Source: Melioribacteraceae bacterium (GTDB lineage Bacteria; Bacteroidota; Ignavibacteria; Ignavibacteriales; Melioribacteraceae). From it: a stretch of 64,000 bases of DNA. Below the pieces are notes generated by a model that was not told where the DNA came from, made no database searches, and was given only the letters and a program-made list of their open reading frames with translations. The stretch lies in the NCBI GenBank assembly GCA_015493615.1, contig WGCV01000027.1, forward strand, positions 1 through 64,000. The letters run 5' to 3'. A program made the position numbers and the translations under genes. This document shows, piece by piece, positions 26,495 to 36,222 of the stretch; within the stretch, counting starts at the first letter, position 1, and every line of letters begins with the position of its first letter.

Positions 26495-26510
26495 TAAAAA
26501 GTGTTTAAAT

Positions 26511-26537
26511 AAAAAAAGTCCGCCGAAGCGGACTTAA
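26511..26537 (-). terminator. intrinsic terminator after secF
   Basis: On the minus strand AAGTCCGC-TTCG-GCGGACTT is followed by T residues, about 30 nt past the secF stop. UUCG is a classic stable tetraloop. Confidence 0.88.
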
Positions 26538-26568
26538 TTTGTTAAAATATCTATTTTATTAAAGGCAA

Positions 26569-27708
26569 TTAGAACTTAATTATTTCGCCTTTCTTTTTAG
26601 CATATTCGTAAACCAACGCGCTTGCCACGAAGATTGAGGAGTAAGTACCAACCATAACGCCGATAAAGAGCGTGAAGGCAAAACCTCTTAATACTTCGCC
26701 GCCGAATACCAGCAATACCGCCGTTACAAACCAGGTTGTAAGTGAAGTAATAATCGTACGGGGCAGCGTTTGGTTAATTGCGTTGTTGATGTTTTCCTTA
26801 ATCGGAAGAGTTTTATGCAGCTTAATGTTCTCACGAACCCTGTCAAAAACAACCACCGTATCGTTGATTGAATAACCGACAAGAGTAAGGAACGCCGCAA
26901 CCACGTTAATCGAAATATCGAGGTTGAGGAAATTCGTAAGTCCGTGCAACAGCGAAAAAAGTCCGAGCGTAATGATAACGTCGTGGAACAACGCCGTAAC
27001 GGCGCCAACCGCAAAGATGAACTTGAACCGGAATCCGAGATAAATCAGTATAACAATTAAAGCCAATACAACTGATATAATTGCATCCATCTTTAATTCT
27101 TTACCAATCTTAGGTCCAACGTGTTCTTCCTTCAGAACCTTGAAGCTGTTATCCGCAAAGGAATGTTTAATATTCTCTTTAATCCAGTCCGAAATTCCTA
27201 CTCGCACAACTATATCTTTTGCAATATTATTTTCGGCAAGGTTTGATGTCTGAAATCCTTCCTTAAACAATTCATTCGATATTTGTGTTGCAAGTTTGTT
27301 GTTTGCAAACTCGATAGTAATCGAATTTGATGTGGAATCGACAATCTGAAATTTTACATCAGGATGTAATTTTTTTATCGTATTAGTAATGGCATTAACT
27401 ACTTTCGGGAAAATGTTTTGAGGAATAGCTTGTAGTTCAGTTCTTACCAAAACGCCCGTTTCACCGCCGAAAGTTTTTACTTCAACTTTCCCCAGTCCGA
27501 TATTGCTGATATCTTCACGAACTTTTCCGATGTCAACGGGTTTTTCAAATCCCAATGCAATTTCACTTCCGCCTTTAAAATCGATACCGTATGATAATCC
27601 GCGAATAAACAGACTTATCAAACCGAGCACGATTAAAGTACCGGAAATAGCGTAAGCAATCTTTCTATTTCCTAAAAAATCGTAATGTGCATTTTTAAAT
27701 ATTCGCAT
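26569..27708 (-). CDS. secF: protein translocase subunit SecF
   Basis: This 379-residue inner-membrane protein pairs with SecD to use proton motive force in the late stages of Sec-dependent export. The first membrane helix is followed by GIDFKGGSEIALGF, the SecF form of the SecD/F signature. The periplasmic domain spans about 45-190. Five further helices include LVGYSINDTVVVFDRVREN and the RTIITSLTTWFV segment of the RND-like fold. The length is slightly above the usual 300-330 because of a longer periplasmic domain. It follows secD by 24 nt. Confidence 0.96.
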   Translation of the reverse strand: MRIFKNAHYDFLGNRKIAYAISGTLIVLGLISLFIRGLSYGIDFKGGSEIALGFEKPVDIGKVREDISNIGLGKVEVKTFGGETGVLVRTELQAIPQNIFPKVVNAITNTIKKLHPDVKFQIVDSTSNSITIEFANNKLATQISNELFKEGFQTSNLAENNIAKDIVVRVGISDWIKENIKHSFADNSFKVLKEEHVGPKIGKELKMDAIISVVLALIVILIYLGFRFKFIFAVGAVTALFHDVIITLGLFSLLHGLTNFLNLDISINVVAAFLTLVGYSINDTVVVFDRVRENIKLHKTLPIKENINNAINQTLPRTIITSLTTWFVTAVLLVFGGEVLRGFAFTLFIGVMVGTYSSIFVASALVYEYAKKKGEIIKF

Positions 27709-27732
27709 TTATCTATTTTCTCCTTAAAACTT

Positions 27733-29628
27733 TTATCCCAAGTTAATTTTATGCCCTTTAGTAACCATCCAGTCAAAAATGAATCTTGATACTACCAACG
27801 CCGCGAACAAACTGGAAACAATACCAATCATAAGCGTTAATGCAAAACCTTGAACAGGTCCGCTGCCGAACTGGTAAAGAATAATTCCGGTAAAGAACGT
27901 TGTGAGGTTAGAGTCAAAAATTGCGGAATATGAATTTTCAAAACCGGCAGTAACTGCGGCTTTTAGTGTTTTACCGGTTGACATTTCTTCGCGGATACGC
28001 TCGTAAATAAGCACATTCGCATCAACCGCCATACCGATCGTCAGAATAATACCTGCAATACCGGGTAATGTTAATGTAGCGTGAAATCCGGCTAATATTC
28101 CCAAAACAAAGAGAAGCGTAAGGAACAGAGCCAAATCCGCAATGCCGCCCGCGGTTTTGTAGTAGAAAATCATGAAGATAGCGACAATTAAAAATCCTAC
28201 GATTGTAGAGAAAGTGCCTTGGTGAATTGAATCCTGTCCCAAAGACGGACCAACCGTTCTTTCTTCGATAATGTCAATCGGAGCGGGCAATGCGCCGGCT
28301 TTCAGCACGATTTCCAAAAGCTTGGCTTCTTCCAAATCAGCCATTCCTTCAATCTGAGAACGACCGCCGGGAATTTTACCTTTAACAACCGGAGCCGAAT
28401 AAACTACTCCGTCAAGAATGATTGCAATTCGTTTGCCGATATTCGAACCGGTAATACGCGCCCAATCTCTTGCGCCTTCCGAGTTCATCTGCATTGTTAC
28501 AATCGGGGAAGTTGTTTGGGGGTCGATGTTTGCCTGAGCGTCCGTTATAACGCCGCCGGTTAACTCGGGAGTTTTATTTACCAGATACAATCTAAAAATT
28601 TTCTCTCCGTCCTTAGTTGTAATCGGCTTGGCGCTGAATACAAACTTAACATTATCAGGAATAAGTTTTTTAACGTCCGGTCTCGAAAGATAATTTTTGA
28701 GCTTGGCAATATTTTTCTCTTTTACGAAAGCGTCTGCGTTCTGACTTTGAGGATTAATCATAGCAAGAGCATAAAACGGATGCTTGATTGCGAATTCCTC
28801 TTCGGAAAGTTGTCCCGTGGAATCTTTTGCGGAAAGAGAATCTGCAGCCGTTTTATTTTTGGGAGCAAGAACTTCCGCGAGATGTTTATCAATTTCGTTC
28901 ATCACCTTAAAAGTAAACTGAGGATCTTTCAGCAGAGTAAACTCAAGCAGCGCTCTTCCCTGCAAAAGTCTTTTTGCCTCTTCTTCCTTAGCAATACCGG
29001 GAAGCTCGACGATAATTCTTCTTGTTCCCTGCGGCTGGATGCTCGGTTCGGAAACTCCGTACTGGTTAACACGGTTGCTGATAATTTCAATCGCGCGTTT
29101 TACCGCGTCGGCTTCCTGTTTTTTCAATTTCTTAATTATCTGGTTATCGCTTTCGCGGATCGAACCGAAATATCTGCTCAGACGTATTTTCTTTGCCTTC
29201 AGTTTATCTGCGACAAGAGCGACAATATCGGCGTCGCTTGTTTTAGCTTCCTTTTCAGCTTCCGCCAATACTTTTTTGAATGTGTCGTCGGGGTCTTTAG
29301 CTAATTTTTCAAGAAGTTTGCCGGTGTTAACTTCGAGCACCAAGTACATACCGCCCTGCAAATCAAGACCGAGTTTCAATCTTTTTTCGCGCGCGTCTTT
29401 AAAAGAAGGATTGCTGACCCGAATGCTATCCTCTTTAAAGGCGATTAGATTTTGGAGTTTCGTTTCCGAAATAGTCGGATCTTTGGCTTTGATCTCTTTT
29501 TCAAATTTAGAAAGGTTTTTCTCAATCTCTTTTGTATCTCTGTAATCCTGATATGTAGGATAAAGCAAATACAAACTAAGGCCGATAAACGCCAAAATCA
29601 TAAGTAGTTTAAACCTAAACTCTTTCAT
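27733..29628 (-). CDS. secD: protein translocase subunit SecD
   Basis: This 631-residue SecD has one N-terminal helix and the signature GLDLQGGMYLVLEV near residue 90. A large periplasmic region (about 110-450) includes the SDGA-type head segment (RAIEIISNRVNQYGVSEPSI) and IVTMQMNSEGARDWARITG. Five C-terminal helices carry GMAVDANVLIYERIREE, with the conserved charged residues used in proton coupling. SecD and SecF are separate polypeptides here. It is the promoter-proximal gene of secDF; rplI lies 74 nt upstream with a terminator between. Confidence 0.96.
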   Translation of the reverse strand: MKEFRFKLLMILAFIGLSLYLLYPTYQDYRDTKEIEKNLSKFEKEIKAKDPTISETKLQNLIAFKEDSIRVSNPSFKDAREKRLKLGLDLQGGMYLVLEVNTGKLLEKLAKDPDDTFKKVLAEAEKEAKTSDADIVALVADKLKAKKIRLSRYFGSIRESDNQIIKKLKKQEADAVKRAIEIISNRVNQYGVSEPSIQPQGTRRIIVELPGIAKEEEAKRLLQGRALLEFTLLKDPQFTFKVMNEIDKHLAEVLAPKNKTAADSLSAKDSTGQLSEEEFAIKHPFYALAMINPQSQNADAFVKEKNIAKLKNYLSRPDVKKLIPDNVKFVFSAKPITTKDGEKIFRLYLVNKTPELTGGVITDAQANIDPQTTSPIVTMQMNSEGARDWARITGSNIGKRIAIILDGVVYSAPVVKGKIPGGRSQIEGMADLEEAKLLEIVLKAGALPAPIDIIEERTVGPSLGQDSIHQGTFSTIVGFLIVAIFMIFYYKTAGGIADLALFLTLLFVLGILAGFHATLTLPGIAGIILTIGMAVDANVLIYERIREEMSTGKTLKAAVTAGFENSYSAIFDSNLTTFFTGIILYQFGSGPVQGFALTLMIGIVSSLFAALVVSRFIFDWMVTKGHKINLG

Positions 29629-29668
29629 ATATCATCTTTATTTTATTGAAAATTAAATTCATTAATTA

Positions 29669-29697
29669 AAAAACAAAGCTCCAATAAAATTGGAGCC
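29669..29697 (-). terminator. intrinsic terminator after rplI
   Basis: On the minus strand GGCTCCAA-TTTT-ATTGGAGC is followed by TTTGTTTTTT. It separates the rpsF-ssb-rpsR-rplI unit from secD. Confidence 0.85.
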
Positions 29698-29702
29698 GAA
29701 AT

Positions 29703-30146
29703 TTACTCTCTTACAACCCAAGTTTTAACCGATGCGTTAACATCAGAATGCAGCTTGACATTAACAGTGTAAATGCCGAGAGCTTTAATAGGTTCGGAGA
29801 TTTCAATTTTCCTCTTATCTATTTCAAAGCCCTTCTCTTTAATTGCGTCTGCAATCATCTGAGTTGTAACCGAACCGAAGATTTTTTCTTCTTCTCCGAC
29901 TTTCACGGGAATCGTAATTGAAATTTTTTCCAATTCAGCCGCAAGGGTTCTTGCATTGTCAAGATTAGCGGCTTCTTTTTTCGCAACGATTTTCTTCTCT
30001 TCTTCCAAAGCTCTGATATTTCCTTCGGTTGCTAAATAAGCAATTTGTCTCGGAATGAGGAAGTTACGTGCGTAACCGTCTTTTACTTCAACTACGTCGC
30101 CGATTTTTCCCAATTGGGAAAAATTCTTTCTTAAAATAACTTTCAT
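29703..30146 (-). CDS. rplI: 50S ribosomal protein bL9
   Basis: This 147-residue protein has the bL9 N-terminal domain MKVILRKNFSQLGKIGDVVEVKDGYARNFLIPR, with the signature around GDVVEVKDGYARN, a long connecting helix (about 45-75) and a compact C-terminal domain. The length is normal. It is the last gene of the conserved rpsF-ssb-rpsR-rplI cluster and ends at a terminator. Confidence 0.97.
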   Translation of the reverse strand: MKVILRKNFSQLGKIGDVVEVKDGYARNFLIPRQIAYLATEGNIRALEEEKKIVAKKEAANLDNARTLAAELEKISITIPVKVGEEEKIFGSVTTQMIADAIKEKGFEIDKRKIEISEPIKALGIYTVNVKLHSDVNASVKTWVVRE

Positions 30147-30164
30147 AATTTACTTTTCCTCCAA

Positions 30165-30377
30165 TTATTTAATTGCGTCTGAGACAAATGGCAATAATGC
30201 TATCTGGCGAGCTCTTTTAATTGCGCGCACCAGCTCTCTATGCTGTTTGGCGCTTAATCCAGTTACGCGTCGGGGGATAATTTTTCCCTGATCCGAAATA
30301 AATTTGTACAGCCTTTTAGGCTCTTTGTAATCAATATATCCTTCGATTACTCTTTTGTTGACTCTTTTAGCCTTCAT
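30165..30377 (-). CDS. rpsR: 30S ribosomal protein bS18
   Basis: This 70-residue protein carries the bS18 core: [19 protein letters not shown] followed by [20 protein letters not shown]. It binds 16S rRNA together with bS6. Spacing is 18 nt to rplI and 13 nt from ssb, consistent with one transcript. The N-terminal cysteines of zinc-binding forms are absent. Confidence 0.97.
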   Translation of the reverse strand: MKAKRVNKRVIEGYIDYKEPKRLYKFISDQGKIIPRRVTGLSAKQHRELVRAIKRARQIALLPFVSDAIK

Positions 30378-30390
30378 TATTATTCTCCAA

Positions 30391-30861
30391 TTATTCTTTT
30401 ATCAAATTTGATTCTTCGTCTGTTAAGAACTTATCGAACGAGTTCTCATCATAACTTTTTTCCGGTATCACTACATCTTCAGCTTTATCATCGTTATCGC
30501 TGCCCGTAAACTTTCCGGCTTTGTTCAGGAACTGAATTCTCTTTGCCTTTATTTCAACAATCGTACGGCTTCTTTCATCGTCGGTTCTGAAAGTTCGGCT
30601 TTGCAGTTCTCCTTCAATAAGAACCGCGCTTCCTTTTACCAATCTTGCTCGGCAACTTTCAGCCAATTTATTCCAAGCCACAACGCCAACGTAGCAAACG
30701 TCTTCCTGCCATTGGTTGTTGCTGTCTTTATATCTGCGATTAGCGGCAATGTGAAAATTCACAACAGGGGTGTTATTGGAAGTTTCTCTGAATACAGGGT
30801 CTTTCGTTAAATTACCGGCAATAACCACGCTATTCAGTTCGGGCATTTTCAAATCTGCCAT
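30391..30861 (-). CDS. ssb: single-stranded DNA-binding protein with a non-canonical C-terminus
   Basis: This 156-residue protein has the OB fold of bacterial SSB ([20 protein letters not shown], then [26 protein letters not shown] and [13 protein letters not shown]). The position inside the rpsF-rpsR cluster is the usual one. It is odd that the tail ends [13 protein letters not shown] and lacks the acidic DDDIPF-type tip that recruits repair and replication partners. The tail is acidic upstream of that point. Either partner binding differs or a second SSB elsewhere does that work. Confidence 0.93.
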   Translation of the reverse strand: MADLKMPELNSVVIAGNLTKDPVFRETSNNTPVVNFHIAANRRYKDSNNQWQEDVCYVGVVAWNKLAESCRARLVKGSAVLIEGELQSRTFRTDDERSRTIVEIKAKRIQFLNKAGKFTGSDNDDKAEDVVIPEKSYDENSFDKFLTDEESNLIKE

Positions 30862-30876
30862 TCGTTACCTCCTTTT

Positions 30877-31362
30877 CTACTCTTCGCTTTTTTCTTCAAC
30901 GTTTTCTGTTGTTTCGGTATCGACAGCAGTTTCTTCCACAGCTTCGGGTTTTTCCGGAACCGCTTCTTCGGTTTTCTGTTCTTCGGCTTTTTCGTTTTGA
31001 ACCGTTACTTCAACCGGCTCGGATTCTTTTTCGGCTTCGCTTTTTTTCTTGGCAAGATACGCTAAAGCTTCCTTATCAAGAATTACGGTTAACGAGCGGT
31101 AAATTTCCTCTTCCAAGCGATAAAAGCGGTCCAATTTAGCAATAAAAGCCGGATCGGAAATAAATCTGATTACAACATAGTAACCGGTTTTTTGTTTTTT
31201 AATTGGATAGGCTAATCTTTTGCGTCCCCATTTTTCGACGTCGGTTATTTCCGCTCCGCCGTTTGTAAGGGTGTCTTGGATTTTTTTGATAACAGATTCA
31301 ACTTTGTCATCTTCCAAGGTAGCGTTGATAATTACAACGCTTTCATACTGTTTTTGTTTCAT
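30877..31362 (-). CDS. rpsF: 30S ribosomal protein bS6 with long acidic tail
   Basis: The first 95 residues match bS6 (YESVVIINATLEDDKVESVI, WGRKRLAYPIKKQKTGYYVV and the RFYRLEEEIYRSLTVI helix). A tail of about 55 residues rich in Glu, Val and Thr follows (…EETAVDTETTENVEEKSEE). Total length is 161 residues against the usual 95-130. Extended acidic bS6 tails exist in other phyla; E. coli bS6 is post-translationally glutamylated. It is the first gene of the rpsF-ssb-rpsR-rplI unit. A terminator for hppA lies just upstream. Confidence 0.96.
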   Translation of the reverse strand: MKQKQYESVVIINATLEDDKVESVIKKIQDTLTNGGAEITDVEKWGRKRLAYPIKKQKTGYYVVIRFISDPAFIAKLDRFYRLEEEIYRSLTVILDKEALAYLAKKKSEAEKESEPVEVTVQNEKAEEQKTEEAVPEKPEAVEETAVDTETTENVEEKSEE

Positions 31363-31387
31363 TAAAGAACCTCCCTTTGGACTTTAA

Positions 31388-31422
31388 GAAAAAAGGCTCT
31401 CCGGCTTTTCTGCCGGAGAGCA
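31388..31422 (-). terminator. intrinsic terminator after hppA
   Basis: On the minus strand GCTCTCCGGC-AGAAAA-GCCGGAGAGC is followed by CTTTTTTC. It lies about 40 nt past the hppA stop codon and only 26 nt before the rpsF ATG, so any rpsF promoter must overlap it. Confidence 0.92.
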
Positions 31423-31462
31423 GGGTTAATTAAAATGTAAACTTAAATATATGATATTTTTT

Positions 31463-33517
31463 TTACTTAATCAATGGCGCTATAACTAATGATACTACCG
31501 ACATCAATTTAATTAAGATGTTCAGCGAAGGACCGGAAGTGTCTTTGAAAGGATCGCCGACCGTATCGCCGACAACCGCGGCTTTGTGCGCTTCGGAACC
31601 TTTTCCGTAAGTTTTTCCGTTAACGGTTAATCCGGCTTCAATTTTCTTTTTGGCGTTATCCCAAGCGCCGCCGGCGTTAGATTGGAAGATAGCCATCAAA
31701 ACGCCGCTCGCGGTTAATCCGGCAAGCATTCCGGCTAAAGCTTCCTTACTTAAATAACCGACTACAACTGGAACAAGAACGGCTAACACGCCCGGTAAAA
31801 TCATTTCGTGAATAGCTGCCTTTGTCGAGATTGCAACGCATTTTTTATATTCGGCTTTTGCGGTGCCTTCGCGCAATCCTTTGATTTCGCGGAACTGGCG
31901 ACCAACCTCTTCAATCATTTGGCTTGCCGCGCGTCCAACGGCGTTCATCGCCATTGAAGAAAAGAGGAAAGGCAGCATCGCGCCGAAGAACAAACCGCCC
32001 ATAATGATTGGTTTTGCCAAATCGATAGTAGGCACATTTGCCTGATGCATATATGCCGAGAATAATGCCAACGCGGTTAAAGCAGCCGAACCGATTGCAA
32101 AACCTTTACCGATTGCAGCCGTTGTGTTTCCCACGGCGTCCAATCTGTCGGTTCTGTTACGAACTTCTTCCGGTAATTCCGCCATTTCGGCAATACCGCC
32201 GGCGTTATCGGAAATAGGTCCGTAAGCGTCAACGGCAAGCTGAATTCCGGTAATCGAAAGCATTCCAACCGCCGAAATTGCGATTCCGTACAGCTGTGCA
32301 AATTCGAAAGCGCCGATAATAGCCGCCGCGATAATAATAATCGGAAGAGCTGTTGAAGCCATTCCCGTACCTAAACCGGCAATAATATTTGTAGCGGCTC
32401 CGGTAAGAGATTGTTCGGCAATTTTCTGAACAGGTTTGTAATCCAGTCCCGTGTAGTATTCTGTTATTAAACCTATCAAAGTTCCGGCAATCAATCCGAT
32501 AATTGTCGCCCAGAATACGCCCATATTCGTGTAATTAAAACCATCAAAAGTCCAAGTTGACGGTAAAAATTGAGTAACTAAAAAGTAGAGAGCTACAACC
32601 ATTAATGCGGTTGTTCCGAACTCTCCGGCATTTAATGCTTTTTGCGGGTTTCCGCCTTCTTTAACTCTTACGAAAAACGTTCCGAGTACGGAAAGAACTA
32701 TTCCGGTAGCCGCAATAGCCATAGGAAGAATTACCGCGCTTAATCCGAGTTGATTAACGAAAATCGCTCCAAGTACCATTGTACCTACAATAGCTCCGAC
32801 ATAAGATTCAAATAAGTCGGCGCCCATACCGGCTACGTCGCCAACGTTATCGCCAACGTTATCGGCAATTGTGGCAGGGTTACGCGGGTCGTCTTCCGGA
32901 ATCCCTTCGTAAACTTTACCTGCAAGGTCAGCTCCTACGTCCGCGGCTTTTGTGTAAATTCCTCCGCCTACGCGAGCAAACAATGCGATTGACGATGCGC
33001 CGAGCGAAAATCCGGTAAGCACATTAATAACTTTCGGCAAGTCCCAACCGGTATCATAATAAATAGCGAACAAAATACTTAAACCGATAACTCCCAAACC
33101 AACTACGTTCATTCCCATAATTGATCCGCCTGAAAAAGCAACTTTAAGCGCGTCGCCCAAACCTTTTCTTGCTCCTTCAGTAGTTCTGACATTTGAAATT
33201 GTAGCGGACATCATTCCCAAATATCCCGCTAAAGCTGAAAAAGTTGCGCCTACAATAAATGAAATTGCTATTATCCAGGATGAATCTTCTTTTCCTGCAT
33301 TTGCAAATCCTAATAAAATTGCAACTGAAATTACAAAAACGACTAAAACTTTGTATTCCGATGTTAAGAAAGCGACTGCGCCTTCTTTAATATGACCGGA
33401 AATTTCAATCATTTTGTCTGTGCCTGCGTCTTGCTTTTTTATCCAAACATATTTAACGCCTGAGTATAATAAAGCTAAAACGCCTGCAATGGGAATTAAG
33501 TAAAACAACGCTTCCAT
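31463..33517 (-). CDS. hppA: membrane-bound ion-pumping pyrophosphatase, K+-dependent type
   Basis: This 684-residue polytopic enzyme hydrolyses pyrophosphate and pumps H+ and/or Na+. The substrate site is seen in [40 protein letters not shown] and, near the C-terminus, [18 protein letters not shown]. The motif [14 protein letters not shown] has Ala where K+-independent enzymes have Lys (GNTTKA), which places it in the K+-dependent class. Ion specificity cannot be settled by eye. It follows pth by 20 nt. A PPi-type phosphofructokinase is encoded at 42738-43940, suggesting pyrophosphate is used as an energy carrier. Confidence 0.95.
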   Translation of the reverse strand: MEALFYLIPIAGVLALLYSGVKYVWIKKQDAGTDKMIEISGHIKEGAVAFLTSEYKVLVVFVISVAILLGFANAGKEDSSWIIAISFIVGATFSALAGYLGMMSATISNVRTTEGARKGLGDALKVAFSGGSIMGMNVVGLGVIGLSILFAIYYDTGWDLPKVINVLTGFSLGASSIALFARVGGGIYTKAADVGADLAGKVYEGIPEDDPRNPATIADNVGDNVGDVAGMGADLFESYVGAIVGTMVLGAIFVNQLGLSAVILPMAIAATGIVLSVLGTFFVRVKEGGNPQKALNAGEFGTTALMVVALYFLVTQFLPSTWTFDGFNYTNMGVFWATIIGLIAGTLIGLITEYYTGLDYKPVQKIAEQSLTGAATNIIAGLGTGMASTALPIIIIAAAIIGAFEFAQLYGIAISAVGMLSITGIQLAVDAYGPISDNAGGIAEMAELPEEVRNRTDRLDAVGNTTAAIGKGFAIGSAALTALALFSAYMHQANVPTIDLAKPIIMGGLFFGAMLPFLFSSMAMNAVGRAASQMIEEVGRQFREIKGLREGTAKAEYKKCVAISTKAAIHEMILPGVLAVLVPVVVGYLSKEALAGMLAGLTASGVLMAIFQSNAGGAWDNAKKKIEAGLTVNGKTYGKGSEAHKAAVVGDTVGDPFKDTSGPSLNILIKLMSVVSLVIAPLIK

Positions 33518-33537
33518 CTGGCTACCTCTGAATTTGA

Positions 33538-34125
33538 TTAATCCTTTAGTGATTTTGCTAAAAAATTTAACATTGCAACATAGCCCTCTTTTATGAAAAC
33601 TTCAATTAATTGAGCGGAAAAATCAATTTTTTCTTGAACTATTTCTGTTTCATCCTCATTAAAGGGACTTAATACGTAATCAGCCATCTCCCCTTTTTCA
33701 AAATTATTACCGACGCCGAACCGCAGGCGCGGAAAATCTTCCGATTCCAGCTGATAAATCAACGAATATAATCCGTTATGACCTCCATCTCCTCCTTTGC
33801 CCCGTACCCGGATTTTTCCGGTCGGCAAATTAATATCATCGACGACGACGAGAAAATCCTTCAAATCGAAGTCGATTTCTTCGGAAAGTTCAAGAGCGGC
33901 AATTCCCGACCTGTTTACGTAAGTTGTCGGTTTTACCAAAAAAAAAGGGGAAGCGAATTTAACTTCGCTTCCCGCAATAAAATATGAACCTTTTCCCGGA
34001 ACGAATTCCAGATTATATTTTTCAGCCAGTCTGTCAACAATTTCAAACCCGATGTTATGACGAGTGCCGGAATACTCCCGACCGACGTTCCCGAGTCCGA
34101 AAATTATTTTAGTTCCGGCAGGAAT
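33538..34125 (-). CDS. pth: peptidyl-tRNA hydrolase, apparent AUU start
   Basis: Pth releases peptides from peptidyl-tRNA that drops off ribosomes. The family's N-terminus [20 protein letters not shown] (with the catalytic His of TRHN) is encoded from about 34108 downward and stays in frame with [10 protein letters not shown] and [14 protein letters not shown]. There is no ATG, GTG or TTG before this motif. The first usable codon is ATT at 34123-34125, which gives 195 residues (E. coli Pth 194), and GAGGAGG inside the rplY 3' end sits 7 nt upstream of it. Starting at the only TTG (33939) would lose the catalytic His. rplY ends three nt before, in the same frame. I conclude AUU initiation is most likely; stop-codon read-through is the alternative. 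Confidence 0.85.
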   Translation of the reverse strand: MPAGTKIIFGLGNVGREYSGTRHNIGFEIVDRLAEKYNLEFVPGKGSYFIAGSEVKFASPFFLVKPTTYVNRSGIAALELSEEIDFDLKDFLVVVDDINLPTGKIRVRGKGGDGGHNGLYSLIYQLESEDFPRLRFGVGNNFEKGEMADYVLSPFNEDETEIVQEKIDFSAQLIEVFIKEGYVAMLNFLAKSLKD

Positions 34126-34128
34126 TTT

Positions 34129-34764
34129 TTATTCCTCCTCTTCGGAACCGCCTTTACCGATTACTTCCGGTTCGGTTGAAGCGGGACCTTCCTCGGTTTC
34201 TTCTTCAACTTCTTCGGCAACCGCTCCGATACAGGAAACTAACAGCGTATCGTCGGTCTGAAGGAAAGTAATGTTCGGAACTTCCAAATCGCCGACAGTT
34301 ATTGTATCGCCGATATTTAATCCGGACATATCCACTTCGATTGATTCGGGGAAATGTCTCGGCAAACATTTTACGGTAACTTTATGCAAAGCTTTCTGAA
34401 TTCTTCCGCCTTCTTTAACTCCAATGGCGTCGCCGATAAAGTTAATCGGAACTTCAACTTCAATTTCCTCGCCTACCGTCATTCCGAGCAAATCAAAATG
34501 AATTACTTTTTCCGAAACCGGGTCGAACTGAACATCTTTAAGCAGACAAAGAATTCCTTCTTTTCCGTCGATACTTAAATTAACCACATGGTTTTCCGAT
34601 GTGTAAATAAGGGGATTAAGATCGTTTCCCTTAACAATAACAGATACCGGATTTTCTCCTTTTACATAAAAAACTCCCGGCACCAATCCTTCTTTCCTAG
34701 CCTGATTTAACTCACCCTTGGTCTTAAAATCTCTCGACTTCGCGTTAATCTTAATTTCAGCCAT
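34129..34764 (-). CDS. rplY: 50S ribosomal protein bL25 (Ctc form)
   Basis: This 211-residue protein combines the bL25 domain that binds 5S rRNA (AEIKINAKSRDFKTKGELNQ, VPGVFYVKGENPVSVIVKGND) with the TL5/Ctc beta domain (VHFDLLGMTVGEEIEVEVPI, LKCLPRHFPESIEVDM-type segment). The last 30 residues form a Glu-rich tail ending GGSEEEE. The codons for this final Glu stretch contain GAGGAGG, which seems to double as the ribosome-binding site of pth. It follows prs by 26 nt in the widely conserved prs-ctc-pth order. Confidence 0.95.
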   Translation of the reverse strand: MAEIKINAKSRDFKTKGELNQARKEGLVPGVFYVKGENPVSVIVKGNDLNPLIYTSENHVVNLSIDGKEGILCLLKDVQFDPVSEKVIHFDLLGMTVGEEIEVEVPINFIGDAIGVKEGGRIQKALHKVTVKCLPRHFPESIEVDMSGLNIGDTITVGDLEVPNITFLQTDDTLLVSCIGAVAEEVEEETEEGPASTEPEVIGKGGSEEEE

Positions 34765-34790
34765 AATGCATCACCTCTTTATATTATCAT

Positions 34791-35735
34791 TTAACTTTTA
34801 TTATTTTCAAACAATGAACTAACAGATTGGTCTCTGTTAGAACGTAAAATTGCTTCGGCAAGAATGTTGGAACTCGATTTAACCCGGATTTTATCTCCGG
34901 TATAATCTCTGCGAAGCGGAATCGTATCGGTAACGTAAAGTTTTTCAATTTCCGAGTTTTCAATTCTCTCGTAAGCCGCTCCGGATAAAACCGGATGCGT
35001 AACGGCTCCGTAAACTTTTTCGGCTCCGCGTTCTTTCAATGCTTTCACTGCATTGACGAATGTTCCCGCCGTATCAATAATATCATCAACCAAAAGAACA
35101 TTTTTTCCTTCAACTTCGCCGATAATATTCATTACTTCGGCTACATTTTGCGAGGGGCGTCTCTTATCGATAACTACAAGATTGGCATCCAATCTTTTGG
35201 CGTACGCTCTCGCTAATTTTATTCCGCCGACATCCGGCGAAACTATCGCCAGATTGGGAATATGATCCTCTATTACTCTGAAAAAAATCGGAGAAGAATA
35301 GAGATGATCAAACGGTATATCAAAAAAACCTTGTATCTGCGGCGCATGCAAATCCATCGTGATAATTTTATCGGCGCCGGCATGCGTTAACATATTTGCC
35401 ACAAGCTTTGCCGCAAGCGAAACGCGCGGCTGATCTTTTCTGTCCTGACGGGCGTAGCCGAAATAAGGAATAACAGCCGTAACCCGCTTGGCGGAAGATC
35501 TTTTTGCCGCATCAATCATTATTAAAAGTTCGAGAAGGTTTTCGGCGGGAGGATTTGTAGATTGTACAATAAAGACATCCCGTCCTCGAATATTCTCCTT
35601 GTATTTGGTCCAGATTTCTCCATCGCTGAAACGCTTTATCTCTACCTTACCGGGTTCGATACCAAGATAATTAACTATTTTCTCAGTTAATGCGCTGTTT
35701 GACGTTCCCGAAAAGACTCTTGGTCCAAAATCCAT
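34791..35735 (-). CDS. prs: ribose-phosphate pyrophosphokinase
   Basis: This 314-residue enzyme makes PRPP from ribose 5-phosphate and ATP for nucleotide, His and Trp synthesis. Visible features are the N-terminal FSGTSNSALTEKIVNYLG, the ATP/Mg site near YFGYARQDRK, the histidine-containing DLHAPQIQGFFDIP and the PRPP-binding loop NVLLVDDIIDTAGTFV. Length is normal. It heads the prs-rplY-pth-hppA run on the minus strand. Confidence 0.97.
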   Translation of the reverse strand: MDFGPRVFSGTSNSALTEKIVNYLGIEPGKVEIKRFSDGEIWTKYKENIRGRDVFIVQSTNPPAENLLELLIMIDAAKRSSAKRVTAVIPYFGYARQDRKDQPRVSLAAKLVANMLTHAGADKIITMDLHAPQIQGFFDIPFDHLYSSPIFFRVIEDHIPNLAIVSPDVGGIKLARAYAKRLDANLVVIDKRRPSQNVAEVMNIIGEVEGKNVLLVDDIIDTAGTFVNAVKALKERGAEKVYGAVTHPVLSGAAYERIENSEIEKLYVTDTIPLRRDYTGDKIRVKSSSNILAEAILRSNRDQSVSSLFENNKS

Positions 35736-36222
35736 TTTAATAATATTATTTTAAATTGATACAGACACAAAATATAATGAAAAAAAAAGGTATGTCAAAC
35801 AATTCAAACTTTGATTCAATTCCCAATCGCTTGTTTATCAGATTACTTCACACATAAAGCATAATGACGCTTAAATTTATAAACTGAATAGAATGAGGAA
35901 CGGTTAACATGTAGTATTACAAGAAGGCTTTGTACAATCTAATTATTTGTCATTCTGATCCCGCCTTGGCGGATTGGCGGATTGGCGGACTTAATTCTTA
36001 AATAAATTGCGGTTTATCGCTATGGGTTTATTTAAAGAACTCACCGCTCTACACTGCAAATATTATTGATTCTGTTATCATTGGTAAACACAACACACAA
36101 ATCCCCATATTTCTTTTCCGTATTTTAAAGATTTGAGGAAACATTAATTTTCATTTGTTTTAATTCAAAAACATCCTTATATTTACGAAGTAACTATCAT
36201 AAACTGATACTTGTTTCTCAAT
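35736..36222. other. 487-bp spacer with a MITE fragment
   Basis: This gap between the divergent prs and methyltransferase genes should hold both promoters. A single MITE end (GAAGGCTTTGTACAATC) starts at 35923, preceded by TACAA, and continues to about 35995 with tandem GGCGGATT units. The other MITE end is missing. The remaining sequence shows no gene. Confidence 0.6.

Noticed and set aside
33538-33939. pth as a truncated 133-residue protein starting at TTG 33939
   Set aside because: The upstream frame encodes the conserved Pth N-terminus including the catalytic His; a short start would remove it.
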